Shown: positions 1 to 11,355 of the stretch, piece by piece
Layout: every line of letters begins with the position of its first letter
Position numbering within the stretch: position 1 is the first letter of the stretch
NCBI GenBank assembly: GCA_963840275.1
Contig: CAWIYK010000007.1
Coordinates: forward strand, 868,001 to 932,000
Source of the DNA: Actinophytocola sp963840275
Lineage (GTDB): Bacteria; Actinomycetota; Actinomycetes; Mycobacteriales; Pseudonocardiaceae
Length of the DNA stretch: 64,000 bases
Direction: 5' to 3'
Made by a program: the position numbers and the translations under genes
Notes under the pieces: model-generated
What the model saw: only the letters and a program-made list of their open reading frames with translations
Told to the model about the DNA's origin: nothing
Database searches by the model: none

Positions 1-3000
1 ACCTCGGTCGGCCGACCGGCGACCGTGGTGCCGAACACCACGTCGTCGCGGCCGGTCGCGCCGGCGAGCACGAGCGCCCACGCGGCGTTGAGCAGCGCGT
101 TGAGCGTGACGCCCGCCGCGCGGGCGGCGGCCTGGAGCCGTGCCTGGTCCAGCTCGGTCAGGTGCCGGCGCGGGATGGCCGGTGACATGGCCGTGTCGGC
201 CCGGCCGACGAGCGTGGGCTCCGCGAGCCCGGCCAACGCGTCCCGCCACGCCTGCTTCGCCGCGTCCTGGTCCTGAGCGGCCAACCAGACGAGGTAGTCG
301 CGGTAGTCACCCGGCTTGGGCAGACCGCTGTCACTGCCCCGTTCGTACAGCGACAGCAACTGCTCCAGGAACCGGCCTTCCGACCAACCGTCCCAGAGGA
401 TCAGGTGGTGGCTCGTGACGAGCCGGTCGGTGCCGTCGTCGAACCGGAACACCCGCATGCGGCACAGCGGCGGCCGGGCGAGGTCGAAGCGGACCGCGCG
501 GTCGGCGGCCATCAGCTCCTGGGCCGCCGCGCGGTCGGGCACGTCGTGCACGGTGATCGGCAGTTCCGGGGCGGCTGCGATGAACTGGACCGGGCCGGGC
601 AGGCCGTCGCTGGTGAAACCCGCGCGGAGACTGGGGTTCCTGGCGAGCAGGGTGGCGCACGCGGCGCGCAGCCGGTCGAGGTCGAGCCTGCGGTCGAAGT
701 CCAGCGCGCCCTGCGCGGTGTAGACGTCCAACTCGGCGGTGTCGTAGCCGGCGTGGAAGAACAGCCCTTCCTGCAAGGGGGACAGCGGCCAGACGTCGTC
801 GACCGGCTCGCTGCTCAGGCGGGCCAGCTCGGCCGGGGTGAGCGTGACGAGCGGCTGGTCGCCGGACAGCTCCCGCACCGCGTCGCGCCAGTGGCCCGCG
901 AGCGCGTGGACGTCGTCCTCGGTGAGGCCGCCCGCCCACGTCCAGGTGGCACGAAGTCGCGAACCGGCCGGGGTCTCCGCGCACACGGTGTCGAGCTGGA
1001 GCACGTGCGACATGCCCATGTCCGGGTCCGGCAGCAGTGTGGGCGCCTCGGGTGCGGGCGCCCAGTCCTGCCGCTGTGCCACGGGAAAGCGGCCGAAGTA
1101 GTTGAACAGCACCTGCGCGGTCGGCAGCTGCGCGAGCAGCGGGGCGGCCTGCGCGTTGAGATAGCGGAGCATGCCGTAGCCGATGCCGTGGTCCGGCGCC
1201 GCCTCGAGCACCTGGTGGACGCGCCGCGGATCCTGTGTGGACGGTAGGCGCACCGGTTGGACGCTGGTGAGCCAGCCGACCGTGCGGGACAGGTCGAGGT
1301 CGCCCTCGCGGCCGTGCCGTTCCACGTCGACGAGCAGGTCGCCGTCCCCGCGCCAGCGGGTGACCGCGATCCGCAGCGCGGTGAGCAGCACATCGGTCAG
1401 ATCCTTGCCCAGCAACGGCTCGGTGTCGGCCGTGGACAGGTCGACGACGTGCGTGCGCAGGTCGCGGACCAGGCCGGGTCGCGCGCCGGGGACGAGTTCG
1501 GCGCCGGGGGCGAGGGTGTCGGTCCAGTGGGTCAGCTCGGCGAGCCGGTGCGGCGCCTGGGCCTGCTCGGCGATGCTCCTCGCGAACCGGCGCAGCGACG
1601 TCGGCACCGGCGCGAGCGCGGCGCCCTGCCACGCGGTGGCCAGGTCCTCGAACAGGATCCGCCACGAGACCCCGTCGACGACGAGGTGGTGTGCGACCAC
1701 CAGGAGCCGGCCGGGTTCGGCGCCGGCGTCGAACCAGACGAACTGCGCCATGACACCGGACTCGGGGTCGAGCCGGTCGACGGCGGCCCGGGCCTCGGCG
1801 TCGACGGCGTCGACGGCGTCGAGGCCGGCGACCCGGCGCAGCTCGACGGGTGCGGTGGGCCGGGTCTCGAGCGCCCAGAGCACCGGCGCGATCTTGGTGA
1901 GCTGCTGGCGGAGACCGTCGTGCCGGTCGACCACGGCCTGGAGTGTCGTGCGCAGACGTGCTTCCGTCGTATCGGCCGGGGTCTGAACCAGCATCGACAG
2001 CGTGAACCCGTCGATCGGGCCGCCGCGTTCGCGGAGATGGTGGACGACCGGGAGGAGCGGGACGTCGCCGATCCCATCGGTGTCCGGTGTGTCCGATGTG
2101 TCCGGTGTGGACGGTGCCGGCGCGTTCAGTGCGGCGAGCGCGGCCGGGGTCCGGCGTTCGAAGACGTCCTTCGGGCTGATGTCCATACCGGACTTCCTTG
2201 CCTGGCTCGACACCGTGATCGACAGGATGCTGTCGCCGCCGAGGGAGAAGAAGTCCTCGTCCGCGCCGACGCGGTCGAGCTTGAGCACGGTGGCGAAGAT
2301 GTCGCAGAGCGTCTGTTCGCGGTCGTTCCGCGCGGTCGCGCTCGTTCGTGCGTGCGCCGGTGCGGGCAGCGCGTCGCGGTCGACCTTGCCGTTGGCCGTG
2401 CGCGGGAGGTCGTCCAGGGCGACGACGACGTCCGGCACCACGGTCAGCTCGTGCTCGAGCCGGGCGCGGATGGCGTCGGTGTCGAGGCCTGCGGGGACGA
2501 CGTAGCCGACGAGCCGGGTGCCGTGCACGGCCGCGGCCGCGTTGGTGACGCCCGGTTGCCGCGCGAGCCGGGCCTCGACCTCGCCGAGCTCGACGCGGTT
2601 GCCGCGGACCTTGACCTGGTGGTCGGCGCGGCCGACGTAGTGCAGGACGCCGTCGACCAGCCGGACGAGGTCGCCGGTGCGGTACATGCGGTCGCCGGGC
2701 GCGCCGAACGGGTCGGCGACGAACCGTTCCGCGGTGCGGGCCGGGCGGTCGTGGTAGCCGCGGGCGAGCTGCGGCCCCGCGAGGTACAGCTCGCCGTCGA
2801 GTGTCGGGCGGAGCCGGTGGTCGAGCACGTAGGCGCGGGTGTTCGCGACGGGTCGCCCGATCGGGACGTCGCCGGGTCCGGTGGCCGGCCACGAGGTGAC
2901 CTGGACGGCGGTTTCCGTTGGGCCGTAGACGTTGTGGAGGGGGATGCCGGTGGCGGTGCGCCAGCGCCCGGCCAGCTCGCCGGTGAGCGCCTCGCCGCCG

Positions 3001-6000
3001 CCGAACACCCGGCGCAGGCTGCGCAGACCGTCCACATCGGACCCGAGCAGCGGCGCCAGCATCGACGAGACGGTCATCAGCGTGGTGACACGGTGGGTTC
3101 GGACGAGGCCCGTGAGCGCGTCGGCGTCGCGGTGGTCGTGCGGCCCGGCGACGACCACCGCCGCGCCGGTGGACAGCGGCCAGAAGATCTCGAGCAGCGA
3201 GGGGTCGAAGCTGGCGGAGATCTGGTGGAGGACGCGGTCCTCCGCCGTGAGCTCGAACTCGTGCTGCAGCCAGGCGAGCTGGTTCGTGATCGCGCGGTGG
3301 GGGACGAGCACGCCCTTGGGCTGCCCGGTGGAGCCGGAGGTGTAGAGGAGATAGGCGGCGTCGTCGGGTGCGGCCGCGCTCGGCCCGGTGTCGGCCGGCG
3401 TGCCTCGGGCGGCCCGGACCTCGTCCGCGGTGAGCACGGTCCGCGCGCCGGAGTCGGCGAGCATGAACTCCCGTCGCTCGGCCGGGTAGTCGGCGTCCAC
3501 GGGGAGATAGGCCGCGCCGGTCCGAAGGACCCCGAGCAACGCGACGATCAGCTCGACCGACCGGGGGATCTGCACGGCCACGACGGCGCCGGGTCCGCCG
3601 CGAAGGCGGTGCGCCACCGAACCTGCCCACTCGTCCAGCTCCGCGTAGGTCAGTCGCACCGCGCCGGCGATCAGCGCCACCGCGTCCGGGGTGGTCGCCG
3701 CCTGCGTGCGGAACGCGGCGTCGAGGGTGGTCGGGGGCACCGCCAGCGTCGGCCCGACCAGCACCGACGCCGGACCGGCGAGCGGGGTCGTCAGGTCGCC
3801 GGTCAGCACCCGCGTCAGCAGGTCCACGAGCCGGTCCACCTCGGGAATGCGCGCGCGGTCGTACTCCACCTGGATCGTGAGCCGGTCGCCGGGCACCACG
3901 ATCAGCGCCAGTGGGTAGTGCCCCTCGCCGAAGGCCGACGCGTTCGCGACCTCCCGCGGGAGCGCCATCGGGTAGTTCTCGAACACCACCAGCGTGTCGA
4001 ACAGCGGACCGGTCGGCCGTTGCAGCTCCGCGAGGCCGACGTGGTGGTGCGCGGTCAGTTCCGCCTGCGTCGCCTGGAGAGTGGCCAGCACGTCGGACAG
4101 CGGGTCGCCCGCCTGCCAGCGCGCGCGGACCGGCAGCGTGTTCGCGAGCAGGCCGATCATGCCCTCGATGCCGGGCACCTCGGACGAACGCCCCGACACG
4201 GTCGTGCCGAACACGACGTCCGTGCGGCCTGTCAGCTCACCCAGCACCACACCCCACGCGCCCTGCACCACCGTGCTCAGCGTCAGCCCCAGCGCACGGG
4301 CCCGGGTGGACAGGGGTTCGGCCGGCAGCGCGATCGTCCGCCGCGCCGGGATCGGCTCGGCCGTGGCCGGCGGCGCGAGCAACGTCGGCTCCGCGCCGGC
4401 CAGCGCCTCCCGCCACGCGGCCGTCGACGGGTCCTGCTCGGCCAGCCAGCGGTGGTAATCGCGGAACGGGGTCACCGGCGGCAACACCTCGTTCCGGTAC
4501 CGCGCAAGCAGTTCGTGGACGAGGATCGGCGCGGACCAGCCGTCGGTCGCGATGTGGTGCAGTGTCAGCACGAGCCACGTGCGGTCGGCGCGGACCAGCG
4601 CCACCCGTAGCATCGGCGGCCGCGCGAGGTCGAACCGGACCGCGCGTTCGGCCGCCGCGACCTGCTCGACGTCCCCGGTGATCTCCTGCCACGGCAGCGA
4701 CACGTCGTCCGCGATCACCTGGATCATGCGGCCGTCCGACAGCTGCCGGAAGCCGGCCCGCAGCGGGGCGTGCCGGTCCAGCACCTCCTGCGCCGCCCGC
4801 CGCAGCGCCGGCGCGGACACCTCGCCGCGCAGCTCCACCGTCTGCTGCACCAGGTACACGTCGGTCGCCGTCGTGTCGTACTGCTCGTGGAAGAAGAAAC
4901 CCGCCTGCAGCGGGGTCACCGGCAGCACGTCCGCCACCGGGCCCAGTTCGTCCACTTCGGACTGCGTAAGCTCGACCAGCGGGAAGTCCGACGGCGTGTG
5001 GCCGACCCCCTCCAGCGCCGCGAGCCTGCCGAGCACCTCCACCCACAGCTCGGCGAGCGCGGTCACCTCCGCAGACGACAGCACCCCGCTCGGCCACGAC
5101 AGCGTCGCGACCGGCTCGCCGTCCCGCACCAGCACGTTGATCTCCAGGGCATGCCCGAACGGCATGGCCGGATCCGCGCCGCCGCCCAACGCCTCGGACC
5201 CCGTGAAGCGGCCGAGGTAGTTGAACAGGATCTGCGGGCTCGCCTCGGGGAGCCGGTCCCGGAGCAGCCCGAAGCCGATCCCGTTGTCCGGCACCGCCCG
5301 CAGCTGCTCCTTCACCCGCCGCACCGCGCTCGCCAGGTCGGCGAGCTGTACCTCGCCGGGGTCCAGCCGCACCGGGAACGTGGTCGTGAACCAGCCGACC
5401 GTGCGGGACACGTCCACAGCACCGATCTTGCCGACGACGTGCTCCTCCCGGCCGTGTCCCTCCAGCTCGACGAGCACCTCGGCGCCCGCGTCCCGCCACA
5501 GTCCGACCGCCACCGCGAGTGCCGTCAGCAGCACGTCGGGCGCCGAGCAGTGGCACGCCGCCGGCACCCGGTCCGTCACGCCGGCGGGCAGCGACACCGT
5601 GTGCGTCCGGCCGGTGGCCGCGACGTCGACGGCCGGGTCCAGGCGCCGCGCGCCCAGCGTCGGGTCGGGGCCGGTCAGCTGCCGGCGCCAGAAGGGCAGC
5701 TCCGCCGTACGGTCCACATCGGACAGTCGGGTGGCCCAGTGTCGGAAGGAGGTGCGCACCGGCAGCGGGTCGTCGCCGGCGGCCATCCTGGTCAGGTCTT
5801 CGGCGATGATCCGCCACGAGACCCCGTCGACCACGAGGTGGTGTGCCACGAGGAGGAGCCGGTCGGGGAACCGCACGGCACGCAGCATCCGGCCCGCCCT
5901 CGGCGCGAGCTGCGCCGCGGCGAGGCGTTCCTGCACGCTGACGGACGCGTCCGGCCCCACCCGATCGAGCACGTCCCGCGCGGTGCCCCGCGGCGGCACC

Positions 6001-9000
6001 TCGAGTGTCCACTCCGGACTCAGGTGTGCGCGGAGCAGGTCGTGGTGGTCGAGCAGTCGCCGCAGCAGCGCCTCGGCGTCCACTTCGGACGGCAGCGGGA
6101 TCAGCAGCGACTGGTAGAAGCCGTCGATCGGGCCGGTGACCCGGCTGAGCCAGCGGACGATCGGCGTCTCCGGCACGGTGCCGGTGCCGCCATCGCTGAC
6201 CGGGATCGGTGTCGCACGGCCGGCGACCGCGGCCAGCGCCGCCACCGTCCGGTGCCGGAACACGTCCCTCGGTGTCACGGTCAGCCCGGCCGACCTGGCC
6301 CTGCTGACCAGCTGGATCGCGATGATGCTGTCGCCGCCCAGCTCGAAGAAGCTGTCGTGGACCCCGACCTCCGGCAGCCGCAGCACGTCTGCGAACAGGC
6401 CGGCGAGCACGTGTTCCGCGTCGGTCGTCGGCGCCGCGTCACCCGCCTGCGCCGCCCAGTCCGGTTCCGGCAGCGCCTTGGTGTCGAGCTTTCCGTTCGG
6501 TGTCAGCGGGAGCGGGGTGTCCAGCACCAGGAACACGGTCGGCACCAGGTACTCCGGCAGCGTGTCGGACACCGCCGACCGCACCGCGGTCACGTCGAGG
6601 CCCGTGCCGGAAAGATAGGCGACGAGCCGCGGCGCGCCCCGCTGGTCGGTGCGCGCCAGCACGGCCGCCTGCGCGACGCCGGGCTGCCGCAGCAGCACGC
6701 TCTCGATCTCGCCCGGCTCGACCCGGTGGCCCCGGATCTTGATCTGACTGTCCACGCGCCCGAGGAACTCCAGGTCGCCGGCCGCTGTCCACCGCACCCG
6801 GTCGCCCGTGCGGTACATCCGGGAACCGCTGCCACCGAAGGGATCCGCGACGAACCGGGACGCGGTCAGCGCCGCGCGGCCGAGGTAGCCGCGAGCCAGC
6901 CCGCGGCCGGCGACGTACAGCTCGCCGGTGACCCCGACGCCGACCGGCAGCAACCTGGCGTCCAGCACGTACAGCCGCGTGTTCGGGTCCGGCCCGCCGA
7001 TCGGGACCGGGCCGGACCAGCCCGGCTCGGCGAGCCACAGCGTCGAGTTGACGGTCGCCTCGGTCAGGCCGTACGCGACCACCACGCGCTGGGTCGGCGA
7101 CCACCGCGCGACCAGCTCGGCCGGCACGGCCTCGGTGCCGACCACGAGCACCGCGCCGCCGGGCAGCCGGCAGTCCGCCGGCAGCGCCGCGACCAGCGAC
7201 GGCGGCAGGATCATGTGCGTGACACCGTGTTCGGCGAGGTAGTCGGTCAGCTCCGGTCCGGCTACCCGCCGGTGCTCGGGCACCACGACGATCCGCGCGC
7301 CGGTGCCGAGCGCCATGCACAGGTCCCACACGGCGACGTCGAACCCGACCGAGGCGAACTGCAGCACACGGCTCGACGCGGTGACCCCGAGCCGGGCGAC
7401 GGCCGTCTCGATGAGCGAGCCGATGCCGTCGTGGGAGACCACGACACCCTTCGGCCGTCCGGTCGAGCCGGACGTGTAGATGACGTACGCCGCGCCGGAC
7501 AACGGGATCGCGACGTCCACATCGGACGGTCCGTACGCGGTGAGGTCGATGTCGTCCAGCTCTACTCGCGGCGCCGGCGGCACCTCGGCGGCGAGCGCGG
7601 CGGTCGTCAGCACCAACCGTGCGCCGGAGTCGGTGAGCATGTACGCCAGGCGGTCGGTCGGGTGGTCGAGGTCCAGCGGCAGGTACGCGGCACCGGTCTT
7701 CAGCACGGCCAGCAGCGCGACCACCAGGTCCGCGGAACGCGGCAGCGCCACCGCGACCACGTCCTCGGGGGACACGCCGCGGTCGATCAGCAGGCGCGCC
7801 AGCCGGTTCGCGGCCGCGTTCAGGTCGGCGTACGTCAGCGTGACGTCCTCGCACACCAGCGCGACCGCGTCCGGCGCGAGCCGTGCCTGCCGCTCGAACG
7901 CGGCCGGCCAGGTCACCTCGTCGGTGTCCGCCGGGTCGGTGCCGAAGTCGAGGAGCCTCCGCAGCGCGGTGGGCGGCACCAGCTCGATCGTCCCGAGTGG
8001 ACGGTCGGAGCCCAGTGCGGCGAGCACGGCACGCAGTCCGTCCTCGTGAGTGGCCAGGTCCTCGGGTCCGCACACCGACGCGTCGCCGTCGAGCAGCACG
8101 CGCGAACGACCCGTCGGCCTGTTCCAGGATGTTGACCACGAGGTCGTGCGCGGGTCCGCGCCACAGGTCGTGTGCGACGCCGAGACCGGGATCCTTGGCG
8201 TAGCCGATGACGTTGACCGTCGGCCCCACGAGTCCCTCGACGCCGCCTTCGACACCCAGCTCCCGCGCCAGCTCCTCGACGCGGAACCGGCTGTGCCGCA
8301 CGGTCGACGACACCTCCGCGTCCACAGTGGACGCCACGGCGGACAGCGGCGCGTGCGGGTCGACCGGCACCCGCAGCGGCACGACGTTCGCGCACATGCC
8401 CGGCACCCGCCCGACGCCACGACCGGTGACCGGCATGCCGAGCACCACCTCGCCGGCGCCGGTGACCCGCTGCGTGTAGCCCGCGACGACCGCGATCAGC
8501 AGCCGGGCCGGGGTCGTGCCGTACTCCCGCGCGACCGCGCGCAGCGGCTCGGCGCCGACCGTCAGCGCGCGGCGCTCGAGCCTGCTGGTCGGGCCGGCCG
8601 GCCGGTCGAGCAGGCGGGCCGGTTCCGGTGCGTCGGCGAACCGGTCGAGCCAGAACTCGCGGTCGGCGTCGTGCCGCCGGCCGGTCCCGTACTTCTGGTC
8701 GTCCGCGACCAGCCTGGCGAGCGTCCAGTCCACATCGGACCGCGCGGTGCCCGCGTAGCGCGCGGCGGCCTGCCCGAGCACCAGGTTCATGCCGATGCCG
8801 TCGATCACCACGTGGTGGTAGGCCTGGTACCACCACACGCGGTCCGGCAGCACCAGCAGCGCGTGCCGGAAGTACGGGTCGATCATCGGCCGCGCCCGGT
8901 CCGCCAGCTGCCACGCCATGGCGGCGTCCGTGTCGGGGAAGTCCAGCACCGGCACCGAGATCTCGCCGGGCGGGACGACGGTCTGCCGCGGTTCGCCGTC

Positions 9001-9196
9001 GGCGGCGGTCGATTCGTACGTGCAGGCATTCGGCCGCACGCAGCGTCTCGCACACCGCCTGCCGCAACCGTGCCACGTCGACCGGTTCGCGGATCTCCAC
9101 GTACGCGGCGATGTTGAACGCGGTGCCGGCCGGCTCGGCCTGCTGGGCGTACCAGACCCCGGCCTGCGCGCCGGTCAGTGGCAGACCTGTCCCCAT
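1..9196 (-). CDS. Siderophore-type non-ribosomal peptide synthetase, partial, with two apparent frameshifts
   Basis: Leftward gene starting at ATG 9196 and running off the left edge. Conceptual translation gives the domain order C-A-T-E-C-A-T-E-C. C1 (about 9190-8000) has HHVVIDG. A1 (about 7950-6460) has YTSGSTGRPKG. T1 is near 6350 with LGGDS. E1 (about 6200-4950) has HHLVVDGVSWRI. C2 has HHIATDGWS, A2 YTSGSTGQPKG, T2 near 2240 LGGDS, and E2 HHLVVDGVSW. C3 has HHLILWDGWS near 400. Two E domains imply two D-residues. My hand-read specificity residues are D-V-W-I-V-G-A-V-N for A1 and D-P-L-M-F-G-V-V-Q for A2; I do not assign substrates. The frame changes near 9030 and 8100, each explained by loss of two bases or gain of one; from 8100 to the edge it stays open. 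It lies 22 bp after the siderophore-binding lipoprotein gene, so it is probably iron-regulated from the boxes at 10.25 kb. Confidence 0.88.
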
Positions 9197-9218
9197 GGTT
9201 CTTCGACCGCCTTACCGG

Positions 9219-10229
9219 CTAGGACTTCTCGAGCAGCGGGACGAACTGGTCGATCGCGTACGGGATGCTGAGCACGGTGTCGAACGACAGCGCCGCGCCG
9301 ATCGCGGGCTCCGAGTACGGCACCCACATCACCCGGCCCTCGCGCACGGCCTTGAGGCCCTGGAACACCGGGTCGGCCCCGAGCTGCGTGCGTGCCTGGT
9401 TCGGGTCGAACGCGAGGATCACCACCAGGTCGGTGTCGATCATGTCGAGGCGCTCGGAGCTGATCTCGGCCGCGTTGTTGTCCGCCGCCGTCCTGTTGAT
9501 CTCGTCGGGAACCGTGAGACCCAGCTCCTCGACGAACGCGGCCTTCGGGTCGGTCTTCTGGAACACCGCGAACTTGCCCGGCTCGTAGGGGTCGACCACC
9601 GCGACGCCCTTGCCCTTCCAGCCCGGGTGTTCCTCGCGCAGCGCCGCGAACCGGTCGTCGATGTCGCCGATCAGGTCGGTGGCCTCGGCTTCGAGCCCCA
9701 TCGCCTTGCCGGCCATGCGGGTCATGTCCTGCCACGGCGCGCCGTAGTCGTCGAAGCCCTTCGGCTGGCCGACGGTCGGCGCGATCTTCGACAGCTCGTC
9801 GTACTGCTGCTTGGTCATCCCCGAGTACAGCGCGAGGATCAGGTCCGGCTTGAGGTTGAGGATCTTCTCGAGGTTGTAGTCGTCCCGCTCGCCGACGATC
9901 TCCGGCGGGGTGGCGCCCCAGAGTTCCTTCGTCCACGGCCACAGGCCGTACGGGCGCTCCTTGAACCAGTCGATCGCGCCGACCGGCACCGTGCCCAGCG
10001 CGAGGACCGCGTCCTGGTCGGACAGGCCGAGGGTGACGATCCGCTTCGGCTTGGCCGGGACCGTCGTCGCGCCGTACTTGTGGTCGACGGTGACGGGGAA
10101 GACCCCGGACTTGGCGGCACTGCTGCCGCCGGCCGCCGGCTTTGGGGGATCGGCGACTCCGCAGCCGGCGACCACCAGGGCCAGTACTACGGCGGCGATC
10201 TTGGCAAGGGGCCTGGTAGCTGACGACAT
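9219..10229 (-). CDS. Iron-siderophore ABC transporter substrate-binding lipoprotein
   Basis: 336 aa periplasmic-binding protein of the FepB/FecB (TroA-like) class that captures ferric siderophore outside the membrane and delivers it to the FecCD permeases. The N-terminus has a basic-hydrophobic signal ending in the lipobox VVAGC (Cys about residue 23). The mature part has the family features PKRIVTLGLSDQDAVLALG near residue 60 and a later LKPDLILALYSG segment. ATG 10229 is preceded by a purine-rich GAGGGA at suitable distance. It is the first gene after the divergent iron-box region and is followed 22 bp later by the NRPS, so binding protein and biosynthesis appear to be co-transcribed. Ligand identity cannot be read from sequence. 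Confidence 0.93.
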   Translation of the reverse strand: MSSATRPLAKIAAVVLALVVAGCGVADPPKPAAGGSSAAKSGVFPVTVDHKYGATTVPAKPKRIVTLGLSDQDAVLALGTVPVGAIDWFKERPYGLWPWTKELWGATPPEIVGERDDYNLEKILNLKPDLILALYSGMTKQQYDELSKIAPTVGQPKGFDDYGAPWQDMTRMAGKAMGLEAEATDLIGDIDDRFAALREEHPGWKGKGVAVVDPYEPGKFAVFQKTDPKAAFVEELGLTVPDEINRTAADNNAAEISSERLDMIDTDLVVILAFDPNQARTQLGADPVFQGLKAVREGRVMWVPYSEPAIGAALSFDTVLSIPYAIDQFVPLLEKS

Positions 10230-10250
10230 GTGTCCCTCTGGGTCGGCCTA

Positions 10251-10269
10251 TTAGGTAAGGGAAACCTAA
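10251..10269. promoter_or_regulatory. Iron box (DmdR1/IdeR-type operator), strong
   Basis: A 19-bp near-palindrome TTAGGTAAGGGAAACCTAA, closely matching the actinobacterial DtxR-family consensus (TTAGGT, 7-bp spacer, ACCTAA). It lies 22 bp upstream of the binding-protein start on the minus strand and should repress the leftward siderophore operon when iron is plentiful. Confidence 0.88.
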
Positions 10270-10285
10270 CACGATCAGCTCGACC

Positions 10286-10304
10286 TGAGGTATACCTACC
10301 CTAA
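10286..10304. promoter_or_regulatory. Second iron box, weaker match
   Basis: TGAGGTATACCTACCCTAA matches 13 of 19 positions of the DtxR-family iron-box consensus, with both outer half-sites recognisable. It is nearer the rightward permease operon (start 10330), so each divergent transcript would have its own operator. Confidence 0.65.
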
Positions 10305-10329
10305 CTTCATCGCGGGTAGGGTGACCGGC

Positions 10330-11355
10330 ATGATCGAGGCCGCCGGCTCGACGCGCTCAACACGCGAGCGGCGACGGCTCCTGTTGGTCCTCGCCGTCGG
10401 AGCGCTCCTCGTCCTGTGCGTGCTGTCGCTCGCCATCGGGACGCGCACCATCCCGCCCGGCCAGGTCGTCGCCACCCTGTTCGGGCACGGCGCGCCGGAC
10501 GTCGACGCGGTGATCTGGGGCGGCCGGTTCCCTCGGACGCTGCTCGCGATCGTCGTCGGGGCCGCGCTCGGGCTGGCCGGCGCGATCATGCAGGCGCTGA
10601 CCCGCAACCCGCTCGGCGACCCCGGCCTGCTCGGCATCAGCGCCGGCGCGGCGTTCGGCATCGTCGTCGCGGTCGCGACCACGGGGATCGCCGGCCTCTA
10701 CGGCTACATCTGGTTCGCGTTCGCCGGCGCGCTGGTCGCGAGCGCGGTCGTCTACCTGCTCGGCAGCGTCGGCCGCGGCGGCGCGACGCCCGTCAAGCTG
10801 GCGCTGGCCGGAGTTGCGATCACCGCCTTGCTCACGTCGCTGACCAGCGGCATCGCGCTCGTCGACCCCGAGGCGCTGAACCGCTACCGGTTCTGGGCGG
10901 CCGGCTCGCTCGCCGGGCAGGACCTCGGGGTGGTGCTGCGGGTGCTGCCGTTCGTGCTGGCCGGGGTGGCGCTCGCGCTGGCGTCGGCGACCGCGCTCAA
11001 CAGCATGGCGCTCGGCGACGACGTCGCGAAGGCGCTCGGGCGGCGCGTCGGGCTGGTGCGGGTGCAGGGCGCGATCGCGATTACCTTGCTGACCGGCGCC
11101 GCGGTGGCCGTGGTCGGGCCGGTCGTGTTCGTCGGGCTGGTCGTGCCGCACGCCGCCAGGGCGATCACCGGGCCGGACCACCGCTGGCTGCTGCCGTACT
11201 GCATGGTGCTGGCGCCGGTACTGATGCTGGCGGCGGACATCGTCGGACGCGTCATCGCGCGGCCGGGGGAGACCGCGGTCGGCATCATCGTCGCGTTCAT
11301 CGGGGCGCCGTTCTTCATCGCGCTGGTCCGCCGCAGGCGTCTGGCGGAACTGTGA
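10330..11355 (+). CDS. FecCD-family iron-siderophore ABC transporter permease 1
   Basis: 341 aa, multi-spanning inner-membrane permease of the BtuC/FecD family for siderophore import. It shows the family signatures RFPRTLLAIVVGAALGLAGA, then TRNPLGDPGLLGISAGA in the first third and GPVVFVGLVVPH near the C-terminus. ATG 10330 is preferred over in-frame GTG 10321 because AGGG at 10318 sits about 8 bp before the ATG but would touch the GTG. The stop overlaps the next start (TGATG). It is transcribed away from the iron-box region and is the first gene of a permease-permease-ATPase operon. The pairing with a single divergent binding protein is the usual FepBDGC composition. Confidence 0.95.
   Translation: MIEAAGSTRSTRERRRLLLVLAVGALLVLCVLSLAIGTRTIPPGQVVATLFGHGAPDVDAVIWGGRFPRTLLAIVVGAALGLAGAIMQALTRNPLGDPGLLGISAGAAFGIVVAVATTGIAGLYGYIWFAFAGALVASAVVYLLGSVGRGGATPVKLALAGVAITALLTSLTSGIALVDPEALNRYRFWAAGSLAGQDLGVVLRVLPFVLAGVALALASATALNSMALGDDVAKALGRRVGLVRVQGAIAITLLTGAAVAVVGPVVFVGLVVPHAARAITGPDHRWLLPYCMVLAPVLMLAADIVGRVIARPGETAVGIIVAFIGAPFFIALVRRRRLAEL

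Noticed and set aside
331..3630. A very long minus-strand open frame full of Arg/Pro/Ala
   Set aside because: It lies in the wrong frame of the NRPS. The true frame (first codon bases at positions of form 3n+2) carries all C, A, T and E motifs.
1257..8135. Two plus-strand open frames of over 1100 codons
   Set aside because: Antisense shadows of the NRPS caused by high GC3; composition is Arg/Asp/Gly-rich with no domain motif.
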